DNA from: Halichondria panicea
Taxonomy: Eukaryota; Porifera; Demospongiae; Suberitida; Halichondriidae
Direction of reading: 5' to 3'
DNA: 64,000 nucleotides
NCBI RefSeq assembly: GCF_963675165.1
Contig: NC_087386.1
Location: 3,412,169-3,476,168 of the forward strand
Shown: in pieces, positions 44,051-56,700 of the stretch
Layout: every line of letters starts with the position of its first letter
How positions within the stretch are numbered: position 1 is the first letter of the stretch
Position numbers and translations under genes: made by a program
The notes under the pieces: generated by a model
Databases searched by the model: none
Seen by the model: the letters and a program-made list of their open reading frames with translations, nothing else
What the model was told of the DNA's origin: nothing

Positions 44051-47000
44051 ATGAGCAAGAGAAGGATAAGTGTGAAGCCTAAGTCTCAATCTATCTCCTA
44101 CTTTGAAGTATCTCCTTCAAAACGTCGTGCTGTGCATAAAAAGTCTCTCTCTTTGTCTGCTGTGCCAGAATCCTCTTCTGTTAATTCTTCCAGGAGTACT
44201 AGGTTCCTCTCCAGTGATAAAAATGAAGCTGAAGAAGTAGATGTACATGGAGCGAGCAGGCCTACTGATGTTATCAGTGGCGACTCTCCAGATGTATTAA
44301 TCAGTAGTGAGTGGCATGATCATGATCCAGAGAGCTCGGGGCAGGATGACACCACTTTTCCAGACACGGTGAGCTCAAGTGCTTATGAGAAGCGACAGCA
44401 GAAGGCTGCTGACAACTGGGCTGAAGTGCGTGTCCAGTTGCTACGTGCCAGTGTAGAAACCGGAATTCCTTCCCCTTGTTCTGTGTGTGCCGAGTGTGAA
44501 GAACCCGCTGTTGCAATTTGCCGGGATTGTGGACCACAGGCATACTACTGTGCCAACCATGTGGACTCAGTGCACTCTCTGACAAATATTTTTCATCGAC
44601 CTTTTCTCTGGAAAGTATGCACTAATCAAACATACTGCTGTACATTTTTGTGATTATTAAATGCATGCGATCTGATTTTACAGAATGGAATGCTTCACCC
44701 ATACTATTTCAAGCAGTCGAGAACCTTTCCAGCACTTCATTGTTGCTGTACAACTTACATAAAAGAAGTTGTTTGTCTTGACCCTAAAGGTATTTGTTTA
44801 GCTACACTGATATAGCCTGTGTCTAAGAATCCAATGACTTACAGGTTTCCAGCATTGTGTGTGCGTAACCTTCTGCAAGTGTGAGCCTGAGGCTGTTACT
44901 CTTGTGCGGCATAACATGTGGTGCGGCATAACATGTGGCCAGCGACACCAGCAACTCTCACCCTAGCATTTTATCAGGATCTGCTACTATGGATGGAGTG
45001 AGTCACTTTTGCTGGAAGGGTGTATTGGTGTCGATGCTTTTTGTCGTTCTCTTGAATACAAAATTGGAAGAGATATCAGCAAACAAGTATGTGAATTTGA
45101 TGTCGGTTATAATTATACATTAATTGTTGCGCACTGATGAGGTGTACATGTTGCATGCGTCAGCAATCGCTTGAGGTACACACTTTTAATTGTCAGTTGT
45201 TTTAATCTGTTTATTCTTCTATAGCTCCGGAAGATCTATCCTGTCATGATTGATGCATTTGAAGAATATAGGTAGGGTATATTAATTGTGAAAGAACATA
45301 ATACGACGTATTCACATTAACATTCAGGTTCAACAGATATCAACTCGACTGTCTTCTATTTTTGTCTCCTGACTTGAACACTACAGCTATCTGCCCTGCC
45401 TGTCCTCAGGTTTGTGGTTTTGTTATAGCAATTAGACTCTGGCAGCCTATACTTACCTTTTACCTGCAGAGCAATGGAACTCAAATTATATCCATGGATG
45501 GTGTATTTGGACTATGTCGGAAAAAGTCTGCTGGTGTTAGTGTTCGACCACCACTCTTCTCTGGTGTATTCTTTGAGGAACAGCAAGCAGTAGATGAGTT
45601 TGTTGCTGATTATGATACATTTGGCCAGATAATCGACAAGGTAAGGTTTTAGCGTTATACTTAATTGGTCAAGTGTGAAAACCTGCGCTATACAATTTGG
45701 ATGTAATTAAAATTTGGATGTAATTAAATAGACTTTTAGCACATTTAGCACATTTCACTCAGTTAATTTTATCCTGGCATTAGGGGTGTCATGAGTTCCT
45801 CGCTGGAGACACTTTGCGCTCCAAATCAAGGTACGCAGCTCTAGATGAAACTGCCGTGTTTGGAAGCATCTGTCGTCATGAGTTTCCCGAGAGATTTCTG
45901 AATATGAAGCATGGAGAAAGGTATGTACGTAAAATTAAGGTTTTCAAAAAGAGCATACATGGTGCATTGTTAAAAATTAAGGTATTCTGTATCTTAATTA
46001 TCTAGACTAGCATATACTGTGTACCTGCTAAAGAAGGCACACCAAAACAAGGGTGACAAGTGTCTGTTGTTACTGTATGATATTGCCTGCTTACTCGAAA
46101 CTCATCTGAAGGTTTGTGTCTCAATAGTCAGATCTAATCTTAATTAGTACGCACTCATACGCACTCATATTTGATTACTTCTCCAGAATCGTGGACATCT
46201 TGACATGTTAGAAAAGACATCATTAGGAGTGCCAATTTTTCATGTCTATGGGCATTGTGATTGTGCATTCTGTCAGGTAAGAAGAAAGATGCCAAAGCTG
46301 TGTGATGCCAAAGCTGTGTGTTAATAACTTACTGTTGTATTATACATGTAGCTGACATATTCACCTAGAGTCCTAACTGGATGCGGACTTACTGATGGTG
46401 AAGCTATGGAGAGACTGTGGTCATATGTAAGAAGATTTGCTAAATCCACCAAAGAAATGCGACCATCTCATCGCATTGATGTCCTTACCTCAGCTCTATT
46501 ACATTATGCATCAAGAGTACGTCTTAATCTAGGTTTGTTTTTTGTTAGGGCTACCTTAATATTAACTCTCAGCACTAGTTGGTATGCACCTATGTATGCT
46601 TTGCATAAAGGGAAAAAAAGTGCTAACTCTTGTATACGTAGGGGCATCGTTAGTCAAAAGGCTGAAGAACGCCCAAAACACTCAACATAGTGCAACAGAG
46701 GACTTATCAAAGCTAATCAATGAGTCAAATGGTTAGACGTAGTCAAGAATAAAGTTTGTGAATTTTGTGCACTTTTACATTGCACCTTCAGGTACACTGA
46801 CGGAGTCATCAGCTAAACAATTGCAGAAACAACAACACGGGCTGTTCGCAAGGAGTCAAACTGATCTGAGTGAGCATTAATTATCAGATGATTGTATCAA
46901 AATTGTGATGAAACTTTGACAGGTTTCGGGCAACGTCACAAAACCTTTCAGAACATCCTTCATATTGCTCGCGAGCGTAGGTTTTTAATATCTACCAAAG

Positions 47001-47984
47001 CGAGATACGCTGGTAAGAATGTTAGTCAGCACAATCATGTAATTATATAAATAATAGTTAAGTAATAATTATGATTTAGAAGCCCAAAGAGCTGGTTGTA
47101 TAGTATCCCGAACGTAGTGAGGGTTCTACTAGCCCTAAGGGCTTCTAAATTATGTGGAAACTTCCTAAACAGCTAGTGACTAAGCATTAATTTTATTTTT
47201 ATTATAGCAACCATGATTCTCTAGCCATTTGATCTACATGATTTTCTAAGTTGGATAGAACACTACCTTTAGCCAATCAGATTGTAGTATGTATGCATGC
47301 TAACATGATCTATGTACTATATTACAGATGGTCAATCGATTGCTGCACGCGCACGCCTTGCAAAGAAGATATCATCAAGTACGAGTACGCTGAAACGAAC
47401 AGTGAGCAGATTTAATGGTATGCGTCATGATCAATTTGAAGAAGTAGCATACCATCTGCCAGCCAATTTGAATTGGGAGACAGTTTCCAATTTGGAAGAA
47501 TTGTCTACGTTGGAGGTCGCGTCCGCTGGAAATTGTACCATTCCCATTCAACCATTCCCATTCAACCATTCCCATTCATTTGTGGATAAAAGTTGTGAGA
47601 GCATGTAATATGAAGGAAAGGGCAACGGAAGAAGTGAAGATGATAATGGAAGAAATTAATACTGTTGCCAACAACCTGAAATACGAGCATTCCGTAATAA
47701 GTCGTCATATACAGGATATCGCCACATCTGATAGTCTGTCTCTGTTTCAGAAAGGTTGCCTTAACCTTTTGCACCGAAGATTATTACTTTGCGAATCTTA
47801 TTTAATTACGTTTTCCAGAACAGTTAACCAGTATCATATTGTAGAGCTACCTGATACGAGCTTATTAGGTCCAGATGGTTCATTTTTTTACAATTGTCAA
47901 ATTCATGAACATGATTACCCTTCCGTTACTGATATTATTTGTACAGACAGTAGTAGTGATGATGATTCTGACGTGGACAATTGA
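44051..47984 (+). CDS. KDZ (Kyakuja-Dileera-Zisupton) transposase, 14 exons
   Basis: Exons as read: 44051-44614, 44684-44789, 44845-45086, 45225-45271, 45328-45409, 45470-45640, 45784-45920, 46006-46111, 46188-46276, 46352-46532, 46642-46731, 46792-46869, 46923-47012, 47328-47984; every intron has GT/AG ends and compatible phases. The N-terminus is disordered, then has a Cys/His cluster (CSVCAECEEPAVAICRDCG, YYCANH) and HPYYFKQSRTFPALHCC. The core carries LVRHNMW, EGCIGVDAFCRS, SMDGVFGLCRKKSA, LDETAVFGSICRHEFPERF, LYDIACLLETHL, VPIFHVYGHCDCAFCQ and LTDGEAMERLWSYVRRFAKS TKEMRPSHR. Frame breaks: a 17-bp and a 4-bp tandem duplication in exon 3 (near 44915 and 44995), three copies of a 14-bp unit in exon 14 (near 47535-47580), and one apparent base loss near 46200. 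About 860 residues expected. Confidence 0.85.
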
Positions 47985-48417
47985 ACACTTATCTTTTTTA
48001 TGTACTTTAATTAATAATTTATTAATCACACTAGCTATAGGCAGTCATTATTTCTTAAACATCAATGCCTTTTATAAATTGAAGTCAAGGCTATTATAAG
48101 TCAACCGCGCGCATGCATAATTATAAAGTGACAACATTATATGAATATGAACTGCATATAGTTTTGACATTATTATATATAATTATAGTCCTAAACTCGG
48201 ACATAAATTATTATCTATGTCATACATACAATTGTAACATACATAATTATATACGTACGTATAAACAATAATAACGTAATCTTACTTATGTATACAGTAC
48301 ACAAGATAGAGAGAATATAGAATCGCGAATAAAATGGAAGGAAACCTTTACCATTCCTATTACAATTGCATATACAATAATTATAACAATTATCATAGTA
48401 GTTTTATAGTCAGCTGG
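47985..48417. other. Intergenic between KDZ and HMG genes
   Basis: AT-rich gap of about 430 bp between two convergent genes. It would hold both polyadenylation regions (several AATAAA-like motifs, for example near 48269 and 48328). No repeat is seen. Confidence 0.4.
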
Positions 48418-49843
48418 TTATTTACGTTTGCGATTAGTTCTTGTATGAAGTGGGGAGACATCAGCTACGTTTGATATCATACTGCTCGGCCATTCCACGA
48501 TGATCCCTATACTCAATTTATTTTCCCCAAAAGCATCTTCAAACCAAGCTTCAGCACCAACTTGTACAACATCCACAACGGAAAGCGTTTCACAATCTTT
48601 TTGGCAAGGACGACCATGAATGGTTTTATGTACACCAGGAAGCACTGTACCTGTCGCAACAATACCTGTCGCAACAATACTTCCATCTCTGCCTTTCATA
48701 AAAATCGTACTGACTCAGTGTTAGAAATAGCTTGATTGGACAAGATTCCAGAAGGTGTTGCTTTGGTTGTAGTTTTAGTGGTTGATTTCTTCACAGTGGA
48801 AATAACAGCTTTGGATGTAGTAGATGAGGTGGTGTTGATTGGGTTTGCGTTTGTTGAGGTAACATTGAATGAGCTGGAATTTGTGTTGAGACTGGTTGTA
48901 CTTGCCGAGGCTGCAGTGGCTGGGGTAGCAAATTGTTTCTTGGACAGGTCATCTGTAGTAATAATTAGAGAAACGAGGTGTACAGTTTGTCGTGCACACA
49001 AAGCAATCAGTTTTACGTAATCAAATAATGGTATCTACATTACATTTACTTATAAAGCCTTACCATACAGAAAGTAGGAGCTGAAGGATGACAGGATTGC
49101 AGGGTGAGATTGAAGAAATTTTTTCCCATCTGTGGTTCCCACACTTAAAACCTTTTTATCAACAAACATCATTGTAGCCATCTCACAACCAAGTGATTGC
49201 AGCAGATTGGCCTGTATAAGTGCACAAGGTAAATATAGCCACATGTTAGGGTTTAGTGTGTTGTCTACATTATAGGCATTATATCATTTATAAGCCCGCC
49301 TCATAGTAAAAGTAATTATTTCCTTAGCTCGCATAAATTGGACCTGTCGCAACATCATAATAATTATGTTCACAAAATTAATTTTAGGTGATAAAATACA
49401 ATATTATATGTGCCGTCTACGTGCACATACAGTACTCACAACACCTACATATCCCTGATGTCTCTTAGCAACCCGAACAATGAGCTGCCTCTTCTTTGCC
49501 GACGTTAGTTCCTCCTCATCCTCCTCCTCATTGCTACCCTCAATATCGTTTGCTACTGCATTGTACTTTTCCTTATCAGCAGTGCTGATTTTTCTCCAAG
49601 CCAAGCCTCTGCCATCAATTTTGATTTATCTGAGAGAGTCTTCCCTTTGAGATCTAATATAATCGTGCATTTGCTGAATAGTGAGTGAATGCACAACTTT
49701 TATATACGGCATGCACGTCATTAAAATAAACTATCCACCATAAATCTACGTACCTTGTTGTTTGTGAAACTCTTTACTGAAGACATTAAAGCCAGAGGCC
49801 TGCCTTAATTTCCTACGTGTGGACAGCTTTTTAGTTTTTAGTT
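48418..49843 (-). CDS. HMG-box protein, convergent partner of KDZ gene
   Basis: Minus strand, exons about 49843-49754, 49675-49440, 49211-49064 and 48952-48418, with GT/AG ends. Exon 1 gives RRKLRQASGFNVFSKEFHKQ. Exon 2 gives KGKTLSDKSKLMAEAW and, after a 5-bp tandem duplication (CTTGG twice, about 49600), RKISTADKEKYNAVA; together these form one HMG box. Then an acidic EEEDEEE run, AKRHQGYVG, and GCEMATMMFVDKKVLSVGTT. The last exon is a Ser/Thr/Asn-rich linker (49001-48700) followed by a folded C-terminus (GRDGSIVATG, CETLSVVDVVQVGAEAWFED). A frame break lies near 48705, and the phase between exons 1 and 2 is off by one. The 5' end may extend upstream. Confidence 0.55.
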
Positions 49844-49989
49844 CTAGCACGAGGAACAGTGTCACAATGAGAGCTGGTGTGCCGTTTCTTGTGATTGTTT
49901 ATCCAATACTGCATGTATGCATGTGCGTATTTAGTTTTGGTAGTGTGTATGTTGCTGTACGCACACACATACACAGACCCACATGTACA

Positions 49990-50054
49990 CACGCATACAC
50001 GCATACACACACGCGCACATGTACACACACACGTACACACGTACACGCACACGC

Positions 50055-50086
<32 letters not shown>
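49990..50086. repeat. (CA)n microsatellite
   Basis: Interrupted CA/CACG repeats from 49960 passing into a pure (CA) run at about 50059-50086, followed by a perfect 17-bp tandem pair (ACACACTAATTAATGAT). Confidence 0.9.
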
Positions 50087-50145
50087 TAATTAATGATACA
50101 CACTAATTAATGATCCCAGACTAAATAATTGGACAAAGTTAAAGC

Positions 50146-50345
50146 CATCTCATGTGTAACCAATACCGACTGCATGTACATGTTACAAATACTATACTAC
50201 CAATTAAAGTCCATATAATACTAAGGCAGCGTGTATACACATAACCAATATTGACTGCAATCAATGCTACTACCAAGTAGTAGCTACATGTGTCAGGCTA
50301 CAGCCTAAGCTTGACTACAATCAATACTGCTAGTCTTTACAGCAG
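50146..50345. repeat. Degenerate repeat field (CAAT..TGACTGCAATC type)
   Basis: Loose repeats of AACCAATAYYGACTGCA and TTGACTACAATCAATACTGCT. The same motif family resumes at about 51165-51250 and 51635-51720, so the inverted-repeat elements at 50395-51147 appear to sit within it. Confidence 0.4.
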
Positions 50346-50394
50346 GTGATGTGTACAGGGTGAAACATCTGTACCTTAATTAGCTGCAAGGGCT

Positions 50395-50580
50395 GATAAA
50401 GAGAAGAGGGCATGCAACTCACTATTAGTTTAATGTGCGAGCAAAACTGCATTCAATAGCTATCTGCACATGTAATTTACACAAAATCAGAAGTAGTTTG
50501 TACTTTTCCAGTAAATTCCACCGCTCATGCACTTACAGTTTTTGCTCGCAAGCTGTTGCATGCCCTCTTCTATTTATTAA
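50395..50580. repeat. MITE-D (about 185 bp)
   Basis: Inverted ends: AGAAGAGGGCATGCAACTC...GCGAGCAAAACTG on the left and CAGTTTTTGCTCGC...GTTGCATGCCCTCTTCT on the right. No coding content. Confidence 0.65.
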
Positions 50581-50636
50581 CCCTCAACTCTCACGCAAAT
50601 GCTAGTAGAAAGGCAGAGGTAAAACGCAATTAACTG

Positions 50637-51147
50637 GTCACGTGACCAAAATTGCTGTCCAAAGCGCAATGCTTACTTGGCAATTTTTTAGGATCTTTTT
50701 TGGACATAAGCAGACGGTAAGAGATGAAGAGATGTAGAGAGTATTTGTATAGCTAATTGTATATAGGGGCTAGATGAAGTTTAATTACAAATGCATGTAT
50801 TTGATGACAGCTTGTTAGTGACAATGTACATTTTTGACGTATAGGTATCAGATATGGACCGCATACCTAAAAAGAAGTCTAAGGCATCCAAGGTAAAGCT
50901 ACAAGGTAAAGCTACAAGCAAGCTCAAGACTCCTTAAAAGGTCGACATAACTGTTACAACTTATCCCGATCTTCAACCTTTCCTAAATATGATTGTGCTA
51001 ATCCTATACACAATTACTTTCTAGCTATACAAATACTCTCTACATCTCTAAGTGACTGCTTATGTTCAAAAAAGATCCTAAAACAGTTTAGCAGAATGTG
51101 CATATATGCCAAGAAAGCATTGCGCTTTCTGCAATTTTGGTCACGTG
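50637..51147. mobile_element. Foldback element with arms of about 130-145 bp
   Basis: Left arm 50637-50766 (GGTCACGTGACCAAAATTGC ... AGATGTAGAGAGTATTTGTATAGCTA) matches the right arm 51003-51147 in inverse orientation with small indels. The unique centre (50767-51002) contains a short frame MDRIPKKKSKASK (50854), broken by a 13-bp tandem pair CAAGGTAAAGCTA; this is likely chance. Confidence 0.7.
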
Positions 51148-51368
51148 ACGTCAGCCTAAAAGGTAACTAACCAGTTGACTATGATCAATACTGTTACTAA
51201 GCAACGTACATACAGACTAGCCGACTAGCAATGTGCACACAGTGACTAGCCTGACTATATCATACTGACTATAGAGCATATCGCATATAGCACGACCAGA
51301 CTCAATTTTAGAGACTGCATGTATACATCATCCTGATACCAATGTTGACAGGTCAATCTCACGTTTAT

Positions 51369-51626
51369 AGTATTTAATGTCAAGCCAGTCGCAGTAGCAG
51401 CAGCTTGTCGAGCATTCAGAGTGTTCTGTCCACAACTGTGCATCCCTTCTTCAAATTTCCTCACAAGAAATTCTCTCTGGGATATTGTGATCACTGTTCG
51501 AGAAGTCATGATTCTACTGATCACTAGCACTACTCTCCACCTTGTACCAACCAGCTGTGTTGTCCAGTCCAGTAGTACTAGTGCAGTGCAGTGCAAACCG
51601 TGTGCTGTGGTATATCTTGAGTTCAT
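51369..51626 (-). pseudogene. Homeodomain-like exon fragment
   Basis: Minus-strand frame with TISQREFLVRKFEEGMHSCG and ARQAAATATGLTLNTIN, followed directly by a splice-donor-like GTGAG (about 51368). The spacing 'REFLVRKFEEGM...AxxTGLTxxxI' resembles helices 1-2 and the start of helix 3 of divergent sponge homeobox-like proteins. The recognition helix (W..N..) would lie on a following exon that I could not find. Confidence 0.35.
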
Positions 51627-51726
51627 AGGTCAAGTGATCTGACTATAACCAGCCTTGACTACATGCAGTGCCAATGCTGACCATAAGACTACTATTAACC
51701 AGTGCTGACCCATGCGAATGGGGTGA

Positions 51727-52379
51727 GAGATCAATTTCACAAATGGCCGGCTACTGCTAGCTAGCTGTTTTAACAGATATTTTCGGAGTCTTGTAGCTAA
51801 CAAAAAGCTAGCGCTTTAGTGCAAGGCGAAACCTTAGCGACAAAATAATTTGCTTGAGCAAACGCCTACCGCGCATGCGCATTAACTGATTAGTCCATGC
51901 GGTTGAAAGCTTGTGCTTAGATCAGCCTAAACGATTTATACGTACATGTACCTTGTTGATTATCACTGATATGATAAATATGATGGACGTACGGACATAG
52001 TCCATCCCATGTTGTCATCTGTGACAAGAGTCCTCTAGCTGCTGAACTGTTCATGTCGTCATCTGTGACAAGACGTACGTCCCCGGCCCCATGGCATGGA
52101 TGCAACATTGAATTGAAATAGAGCGCAGTAAGTTAGCAAATTCCATGATTGATCAAGTACTAAGTACTGCAGTTAATACTAGGTCTGGGAGACAATCTCA
52201 AGTACTTTTCATTATGTGCGTCCTTCTAGACTAGACTGGAGACTACACCTTCCTTCAGAGAGGAACTGGTAAGCTACTTATCAAAGGGTTGGTCCGTGTG
52301 TGAGATTCTTCACGCACACGCACGGAAAAACTCTTATAATAATGCTGACGTCACAACCACCGCCCACATGCTTAAAGCA
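51727..52379. other. No gene seen
   Basis: No supported coding sequence. A repeated GTCATCTGTGACAAGA (about 52012 and 52055) is the only structure. Confidence 0.4.
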
Positions 52380-52570
52380 TACTGTATAGCGCGAAATTTT
52401 CGAGGCACTTATATTTCGTGGAATGGAATGGCCTCTAAAAGCATTTCTGACCGGAATCCACGTAAATATTTGCAAGTTATTCTAATCAAAGAACAATTTT
52501 CGTGGACTTAATGTGTAGGGATTGCTAACCCACGAATTAAGCCCCTAGAAAATTTCACGTTATACGGTAA
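52380..52570. repeat. MITE-A copy 2
   Basis: Left ACTGTATAGCGCGAAATTTTCGAGG, right CTAGAAAATTTCACGTTATACGGTAA. Internal TTTCGTGG / CCACGAA blocks as in the copy at 343-555. Confidence 0.65.
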
Positions 52571-52795
52571 TACCTAGTAAGAACTGCTAATTGATCTATA
52601 TTAGGTGAAATCTGCGGTTTGCATTCATACAAGAATCTGGGTATAGTTGAACCAATTAGTACTACACACGAATTCGTATGTGCAGATGGTCCTCGTTTAC
52701 CAGTGTGTGCGACAGAAAGTTGATTCCTGTACATATATTTATTATCTCGAAATTGAAGTGAATCGAGTCTAAATATTTGCCACTCACGCATTAAA
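52571..52795 (-). pseudogene. Unknown exon-like fragment
   Basis: A minus-strand frame reading EWQIFRLDSLQFRDNKYMYR and then SVAHTGKRGPSAHTNSCVVL and PRFLYECKPQ. The composition looks like real protein rather than a chance frame, and 'SVAHTGKRGPS' may belong to a mobile-element protein, but I cannot name a family. It is cut off by MITE-A at its C-terminal end. Confidence 0.3.
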
Positions 52796-53377
52796 TCATT
52801 AAATCACTCACGCATTAAATAATTTGTGGTTTGTGTTCCGCTGGGACAACTCTTTGATACGCAGCTTACTACTTCTACTTCTGTAACAACCAAAGAAGTT
52901 GTGAATCGTAATGCAGTGACCATAAAAAATTTGCTGATCACTCCTGACAATTCAAGCAATAGCTAGCCAGATCTGCAGGAGATATTTGGTATTAACGTAT
53001 CTACAGACAGTGAGAGTAAACATCCACCCCACATACTTCCATCCCTGTCGTAACAGGGATGGAAGTATTAGTTAGAGGGGGTATATAGTTAGAGGGGCCC
53101 TCCCCCTGTATGACACCAATATTTATTGTGAATGAGTCGTATAAAACATAGCTATATCATTGTTACATAAGACGGGATCAAAACAAACAAAGGCATATTA
53201 TTTTCGCTACCAATCTTCTCTGCTATCCAATCGAAACGAGTCTACACTTCATCAATTGCAACTTACAGAGTGATCAACCTCTGACAACCCAGAGCAATTT
53301 CCTGATTCTTGTGGAGCGGATGAGAGAACACTGCTACCAGGATTGTAAGTTAAACGTATGTAGATATTCTCTGGACT

Positions 53378-53731
53378 TTGTCACCACTCCAAGAGAGAGT
53401 CAACTCACCAGTTGATGAACCCCCACTTTCTCGCACTTTCTCGCATTGCATCTGTGGAGGGAATGGGTGGAGTGAGTTTACATCATACGTAAAATACAAT
53501 ATAGCAGGAAGTGAGAGTCAAATAGAGATTTGTACAGATGTAGGTCATGGTACGGTCCCTTTAGAGAATGGGCTCACTACAATGGTAGAAGTTTTGAAAA
53601 TTGTAGCACTTGTACAGACTCTGAATATTGCTAGACTAGTCGATAACTCACAGAAGCATGCAATAAAAACAGGTATGAGAGATGTTCAATGGTCCGACGA
53701 AGCTGGTTGTAACCTTGATCTCACCGTTTGA
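53378..53731 (+). CDS. Unknown 117-residue frame
   Basis: An open frame with GGNGWSEFTSYVKYNIAGSE, CTDVGHGTVP and VLKIVALVQTLNIARLVDNS. No domain recognised. It contains a TCTCGCACTTTCTCGCA duplication near its start. It may be an exon of an unidentified element. Confidence 0.25.
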   Translation: MSPLQERVNSPVDEPPLSRTFSHCICGGNGWSEFTSYVKYNIAGSESQIEICTDVGHGTVPLENGLTTMVEVLKIVALVQTLNIARLVDNSQKHAIKTGMRDVQWSDEAGCNLDLTV

Positions 53732-56700
53732 TAGGTATATGCGGACAACGTCTAACTGGAGGGATAAAAGCCAAGCAAATAAAAGCTAATAAGTACGTGT
53801 GGCCGGGCCAGGCCAATGGCAACACAGGCAGTAAACATCATGTGCAAACTTTTTAGCAAAAGTATTCATAATCAGTGTTACCACCTCACTTACACGATTG
53901 TTTATTGTTTGACATAAGAATGGATGTTTCATTTCATGAAACTTATTAGCATAGCTATTAGTAGCTACTTGCTGGTTGTAGAGTGGGTTCCGTTGCGACA
54001 TCATGGCAGGTTTCTTTCAGTAGAGAGGCAGTGATGTCTCTTAGTTCATTGTGCCTTATACTGGGGCAAGAGAGCTTGTTGAATAGAGAACGTCTGTCCA
54101 CAAACACAGTGGGAAGGTGTGTTTGCTGGGGACTATAGGTCCGTCATTGCGGCGTAAAGTGACGCCACATAGATATTTATATGAGTATGCCTCAAGCTCA
54201 AGCTCTATGCTCAAGCTGTGGAGTACCTCGAGCTCTAAGCTCATACTGTGGGTAGTGTAGTTTGTGGGTAGTGTAGTTAAACGATAAGGGCTTTATGGTG
54301 GCATCCATATCAGTAAAAAAAAAGCTATATCTATCATTATTATATATCTATCATTATTATTTTATTTGCACATAAACACGACAAAAACACGACAAAATTT
54401 ATTATCTTACTGAACTCCCTTTTGTGAGTATTGACAATCAGGAATTTGTCTCTCCATGCCCTCTAGTTCCGAAGTGTATACTGTACGTTATATATTGTAT
54501 ATATTGTATTGTATGTAATGTTTAAGGTTTGAAGTGGGAATTTAAAACAAAAGAACAGTGTATACACACAAGCAAAAATAAACAAATAAACACATAATAT
54601 ACTTAATATGAGGTGACATTGTTGAATTTATGTCTTTCTAGATGCTTTTGTTTTGTTGAGAGAGAGTGGGATCTGCTGGTTGAGGAGGACTTGCACCTTT
54701 TTTTACGAAATACTTTCGGGTGTGCAATAATTAAAAATATCTGCACACTTGGTGACGAGTTGCTTCCTGTACAATTGGGCTTCCTGTACAATTGGAATGT
54801 AAAACGCTGATGACAGCACTTTAATTAAAAAGCAATAATCTATACAGAATAGAGCCCCACTAGACCCCATCCTGAATACATCGGATTGTCATTAATTGAT
54901 CTGAATACATCGGATTGTCATTAATTGATCTGAATAATTAATTGATCTGAATACACGGATGCCAGAGGTCAGAAGGGAGGCTGCTGGCTAGAAAGTCTTT
55001 TATCTCAACTTCCTCTCCAATACATTGAGTCTTGTGAGCTCTTCGTTTTCTTTGCAGTGGCCATTGTTTGAACAGTTTACTAATAAAATTATTGTTGCTT
55101 TAGTTAGATTGCGCATGCGCAATAGTCTATTCTATACTCACAGCCCCTCCTCTTTTTCAGTTCGCCGTTTTGTCCGGATTTGCGAGTTTCGGACTAAAGA
55201 GGTCCAGATTACCAAAGTTCTACTGTAGTAATATTGTACTTATATTTTGTGGATTGGCCTCTAAATGTTCGCGAAATGGCTGCTTACTGGAAGCCACGCC
55301 TTTAAATCTTTGTACGTTATAGCAGATAATTCTAAATTAAAGAATAATTTTCGTGTAGGATTGCTAACCAGTGAGTTATATTATTGTAGTGCTCTCATGT
55401 TATGCAAATGATTTCAGAGTGCATGTTTTTTAGAAAGTGCTTCTTAACAAGAAAAACAATAATTTGCCCTCTTATAATCATACAATGCAGCTTCTTAATG
55501 CCCTTCCTCGTTCTCTTCGTGGGAGTTTTCTTTGTAAGGGTTCTCGGTGCTTGACTTAGCAGTGATTGTCTGCGTCCAATGTCCAAGCTAGTTTTGCTCC
55601 AGGTTTGTTTCCTCGATCCCTGAACCTTCTTTTTCGCATTGAAGTGCAATACTTTTGCCAGGTATATATTATAGTAACGATGAGAGTATTTCCATGCATG
55701 GTTTGCTAGCAATCTGCACATTCAGCCATTTCTGTCATTCCTTGGATATAAACTCAACGTAAATATTGTGTCTGTCAACTAGCGTGTGTAATGGTTGATC
55801 AGCTTCATCGGGGGGGGTACGTTTGCGGTGAGTAACCCTCTGATCTCGTGCAGCACCGCTTTCATAGCTATTAATTTCTATCCTCCTTTGTGGATGCTGT
55901 ACTCGTAGATGCTCGAGTGCTTGGCTTCGTACTTTCTTGAGACTGGGTACCCACTAACTTTCACCGAAATCATCAGTTCTTCACAAAACTGTTTCGCTAT
56001 TTTGGGTACCTCTTTGTTACAGTTTCCTTCCTAACTAAACAAATTTTTTTTAAAAGTGTCCGAAAAGTTAGACGATATACGATAGTCCTTTATTTGGAAT
56101 GTAAAAGAAAACGTGTGCATGGAGATATGCAGAGAACAGCGAGAACAGCTATCCCATGCACTCTAATGTTAGTCATCAAACTCCTTCTGCCTCTGCTGTA
56201 GGCAGAGTCTTCTGGCCATTGCATGCGCGCGCACTCGCTTTGCTTGTTCTTTTGTTCATGTTGTTCATGCATGCACGAGTTTGCTGTTCTCTATGTTTGC
56301 TGTTCTCTATAGTTCAAGAGTTTGCTGTTTCTCACAGAGCCAGTTGGGGATGCCCTAGATTGAGAAGATTTTAAAGGAAGTATTCTGAATCGTACCATAG
56401 ATTATTGAAGAGAGGGATTGGAAACGCATGCGTTGAAGTCATTGGAATTCCGGCCCATCCGTGTTGCGCCGACGCCCACGCAGTACTGCTTTTCAGCAAG
56501 CTGGTTTTTGCCTTCAATAGTCTACAGAAGGCAGCACAAAGGCTTGGCCTCGGGGCAATGCACACTGATAGTCCAGCTGTTTATTCTAAATAGTGCTTGT
56601 TAAGTTTAATCTGTCTAGAGAAAGAGCAAAGTCTAATAATTTGGTATAAATCTTGACTTACCTTCACTGCCTCAAGTTTGGGATTATTTTGACTCTCTTG

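Noticed and set aside
49830-50090. Long Cys-Val and His-Thr frames
   Set aside because: They are translations of the CA/TG microsatellite.
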